A DNA stretch of 23,476 nucleotides. It comes from Lachnospiraceae bacterium. GTDB taxonomy: Bacteria > Bacillota > Clostridia > Lachnospirales > Lachnospiraceae. The position numbers and the translations under genes are program-made. The notes under the pieces are model-generated. The model saw only the letters and a list, made by a program, of their open reading frames with translations, was not told the origin of the DNA and did no database searches. Position 1 is the first letter of the stretch; the number at the start of each line of letters is the position of its first letter. This document shows, in pieces, positions 22,124 through 23,476 of this stretch. The DNA is taken from assembly GCA_016282215.1 (NCBI GenBank), contig JAEEKC010000284.1:1-23476 (forward strand), read 5' to 3'.

Positions 22124-23476
22124 TTGAGTAAAAGACAGAGACAGAGTAATAAAAAGATCACAAATATCGGTGATTATCAAAAAAGCAGGCCGTTGAACAT
22201 GAATATCGGTCTGGCGGTCATGCTGGTACTGTTTGTATATATCCTGATCTATGTGGTGGGATATCTTCGGACCAAGCATGTCGTCAGCTACGAGGTTGTA
22301 AAGGGATCTTTGAGCGTATCCAACGTGTATGAAGGCATCGCGATCCGCGACGAGGAAGCATATCCCTGCGAAGGCGCCGGATATCTGAATTTCTTTGCAA
22401 GGGAAGGAGAACACCTTGCAGCCGGCGATCTGGTATATTCCATCGACAGCTCCGGCAAAATTGCCGAGATGATGGAAACCCAGCAGGAAGAGGCGCTTTT
22501 GTCGGAAGAAGATCTTTCCAAGATCCGCCAGCAGATGCTTGGTTTTCAAAAAGAGTTTACGCCGAAGCAGTTTGGGAGTGTTTATCCGTTTACGCAGCAG
22601 ATCTCTTCCACGGCACTGAAGCTGTCCAATTACAACATGCTCGACCAGCTGAACCTGATCAGCGGCGGGGAAAGCGCAAGCTTTGTTTACGCTCCGAAAA
22701 GCGGGACGGTTGTATTCGGCAGTGACGGCCTGGAGAATTTAAGGCCCGAGGATGTTTCCATGGAGCTGTTTGATGAAAGACCACAGCGCACCTATCCGCA
22801 GTCGGGAGCGCTTGTTACGGATCAGGAGATGGCCTATAAACTGATCGATTCCGAGAACTGGTCCATGGTGGTTCCGATGAAACCGGAACGGGCTACTGAG
22901 CTCGAAGAGGCGGAATATGTCAAAGTCCGTTTTCTGAAGAATCAGTACGAATCCTGGGCGAAGGTCACGACATTGTACAATGCGGACAGTACCTTTGTGC
23001 AGCTTGACTTTACCAATTCCTGCATTACCTTTGCGCAGGATCGTTTTATCAATATCGAGATCATGCTCTCGCAGGAGGAGGGCCTGAAGGTGCCCAACAG
23101 TTCCATTGTGGAAAAAGACCTGTTCATGATCCCGAAGGAGTACAGGATGGATTCCCGCAATTCCAAGGATGGCGGTTTCTGGCGGCGTGAGATCGACGAA
23201 AACGGAAATGAGAAAGACGTCTTCGTGGATTGCAAGATCTATCATAATGACGATGAATTCTATTATGTGGATATGGAGACCTTCCATGCGGGCGACCGGA
23301 TCGTCATGCCGGAAACCGGTGATCCCATCTACAATGTGAGCCGTATGAGCACCCTGACCGGCGTTTACAACATGAATAAGGGATATGCAGATTTCACCGT
23401 GATCACGATATTGTATCAGAACGATGAGTATTCGATCATTAAGTCCAACACACGTTACGGCCTGGCGGAATACGAC
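22124..23476 (+). CDS. HlyD-like membrane adaptor protein (3' end outside the window)
   Basis: An open frame of 451 codons runs to the right edge without a stop. A basic cytoplasmic tail (LSKRQRQSNKK) leads to one membrane helix (NIGLAVMLVLFVYILIYVVGYL), then an extracytoplasmic part. It resembles HlyD/periplasmic-adaptor-like proteins of Clostridia: a barrel-sandwich start (VKGSLSVSNVYEGIAIRDEEAY, GAGYLNFFAREGEHLAAGDLVYSI), a shortened helical stretch, then YAPKSGTVVF and beta-rich sequence including VPNSSIVEKDLFMIPKEY. Such proteins act as adaptors in efflux systems, but the family in Lachnospiraceae often sits beside cell-division genes (yggS, sepF) and its role is unclear. TTG 22124 is taken because it keeps the basic tail; its ribosome site is weak. 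ATG 22199, with GCAGG 9 nt upstream, is the alternative. An in-frame stop at 22103 bounds the frame. Confidence 0.75.
   Translation, partial: MSKRQRQSNKKITNIGDYQKSRPLNMNIGLAVMLVLFVYILIYVVGYLRTKHVVSYEVVKGSLSVSNVYEGIAIRDEEAYPCEGAGYLNFFAREGEHLAAGDLVYSIDSSGKIAEMMETQQEEALLSEEDLSKIRQQMLGFQKEFTPKQFGSVYPFTQQISSTALKLSNYNMLDQLNLISGGESASFVYAPKSGTVVFGSDGLENLRPEDVSMELFDERPQRTYPQSGALVTDQEMAYKLIDSENWSMVVPMKPERATELEEAEYVKVRFLKNQYESWAKVTTLYNADSTFVQLDFTNSCITFAQDRFINIEIMLSQEEGLKVPNSSIVEKDLFMIPKEYRMDSRNSKDGGFWRREIDENGNEKDVFVDCKIYHNDDEFYYVDMETFHAGDRIVMPETGDPIYNVSRMSTLTGVYNMNKGYADFTVITILYQNDEYSIIKSNTRYGLAEYD

Noticed and set aside
1..23476. Possible defence island, prophage or CRISPR array
   Set aside because: No spaced repeats of CRISPR type, no integrase, transposase, restriction, toxin-antitoxin or phage genes; the content is mainly housekeeping.

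Overview
The window looks like a chromosomal segment of an anaerobic, low- to mid-GC Firmicute, most likely a gut member of the Lachnospiraceae (Clostridia). The basis is gene content and protein character: a clostridial-type FeoA-FeoB fusion, a LysM/G5/M23 peptidase, the radC-mreBCD-PBP2-rodA-mgsA order, a very long PBP2, a small P-loop protein of a type I associate with this family, strong AGGAGG-type ribosome sites and good sigma-A promoters. I see no rRNA, tRNA, CRISPR array, prophage or insertion sequence. The species is not determinable by eye.

Layout. (1) Positions 1-3496, plus strand: the 3' part of a small alarmone (ppGpp) synthetase, a tail-anchored coiled-coil protein with an internal duplication, and an exported M23 peptidase. 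(2) 3493-5874, minus strand: a feoA-feoB fusion for ferrous iron uptake, convergent with the peptidase gene (their stop codons interlock). Its textbook promoter carries a DtxR/MntR-type palindrome over the -10 box. (3) 6067-12684, plus strand: truA, a secreted serpin, an ArsR-type repressor, a membrane GGDEF protein, an orphan sugar-type ABC binding lipoprotein and galE. This is a loose set of apparently unrelated genes. Their intergenic gaps share a repeated element of about 45 nt, mostly as tandem pairs about 50 nt apart. (4) 12860-21485, plus strand: a tightly packed cell-shape cluster (radC, mreB, mreC, mreD, PBP2, rodA, mgsA, D-Ala-D-Ala carboxypeptidase) behind one clear promoter. (5) 21491-22041: a monocistronic unit with promoter, P-loop protein and strong intrinsic terminator. 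(6) 22124-end: the start of an HlyD-like membrane protein that runs off the window.

How the genes work together. Region 4 encodes the elongasome: MreB filaments, the MreC/MreD linkers, the RodA glycosyltransferase and its PBP2 transpeptidase partner. A DacA-type carboxypeptidase that trims peptidoglycan and a methylglyoxal synthase follow. The M23 peptidase in region 1 may remodel the same wall. FeoAB supplies iron under probable metal control. The serpin is a plausible defence against host or microbial serine proteases.

No clearly new multi-gene system is evident. The best leads are the shared intergenic repeat, the natural Asp-to-Glu changes at two catalytic positions of MgsA, the roughly 240-residue insert in PBP2, the operator at feoAB, the gut serpin, and the absence of minCDE from a cluster where relatives often carry it.
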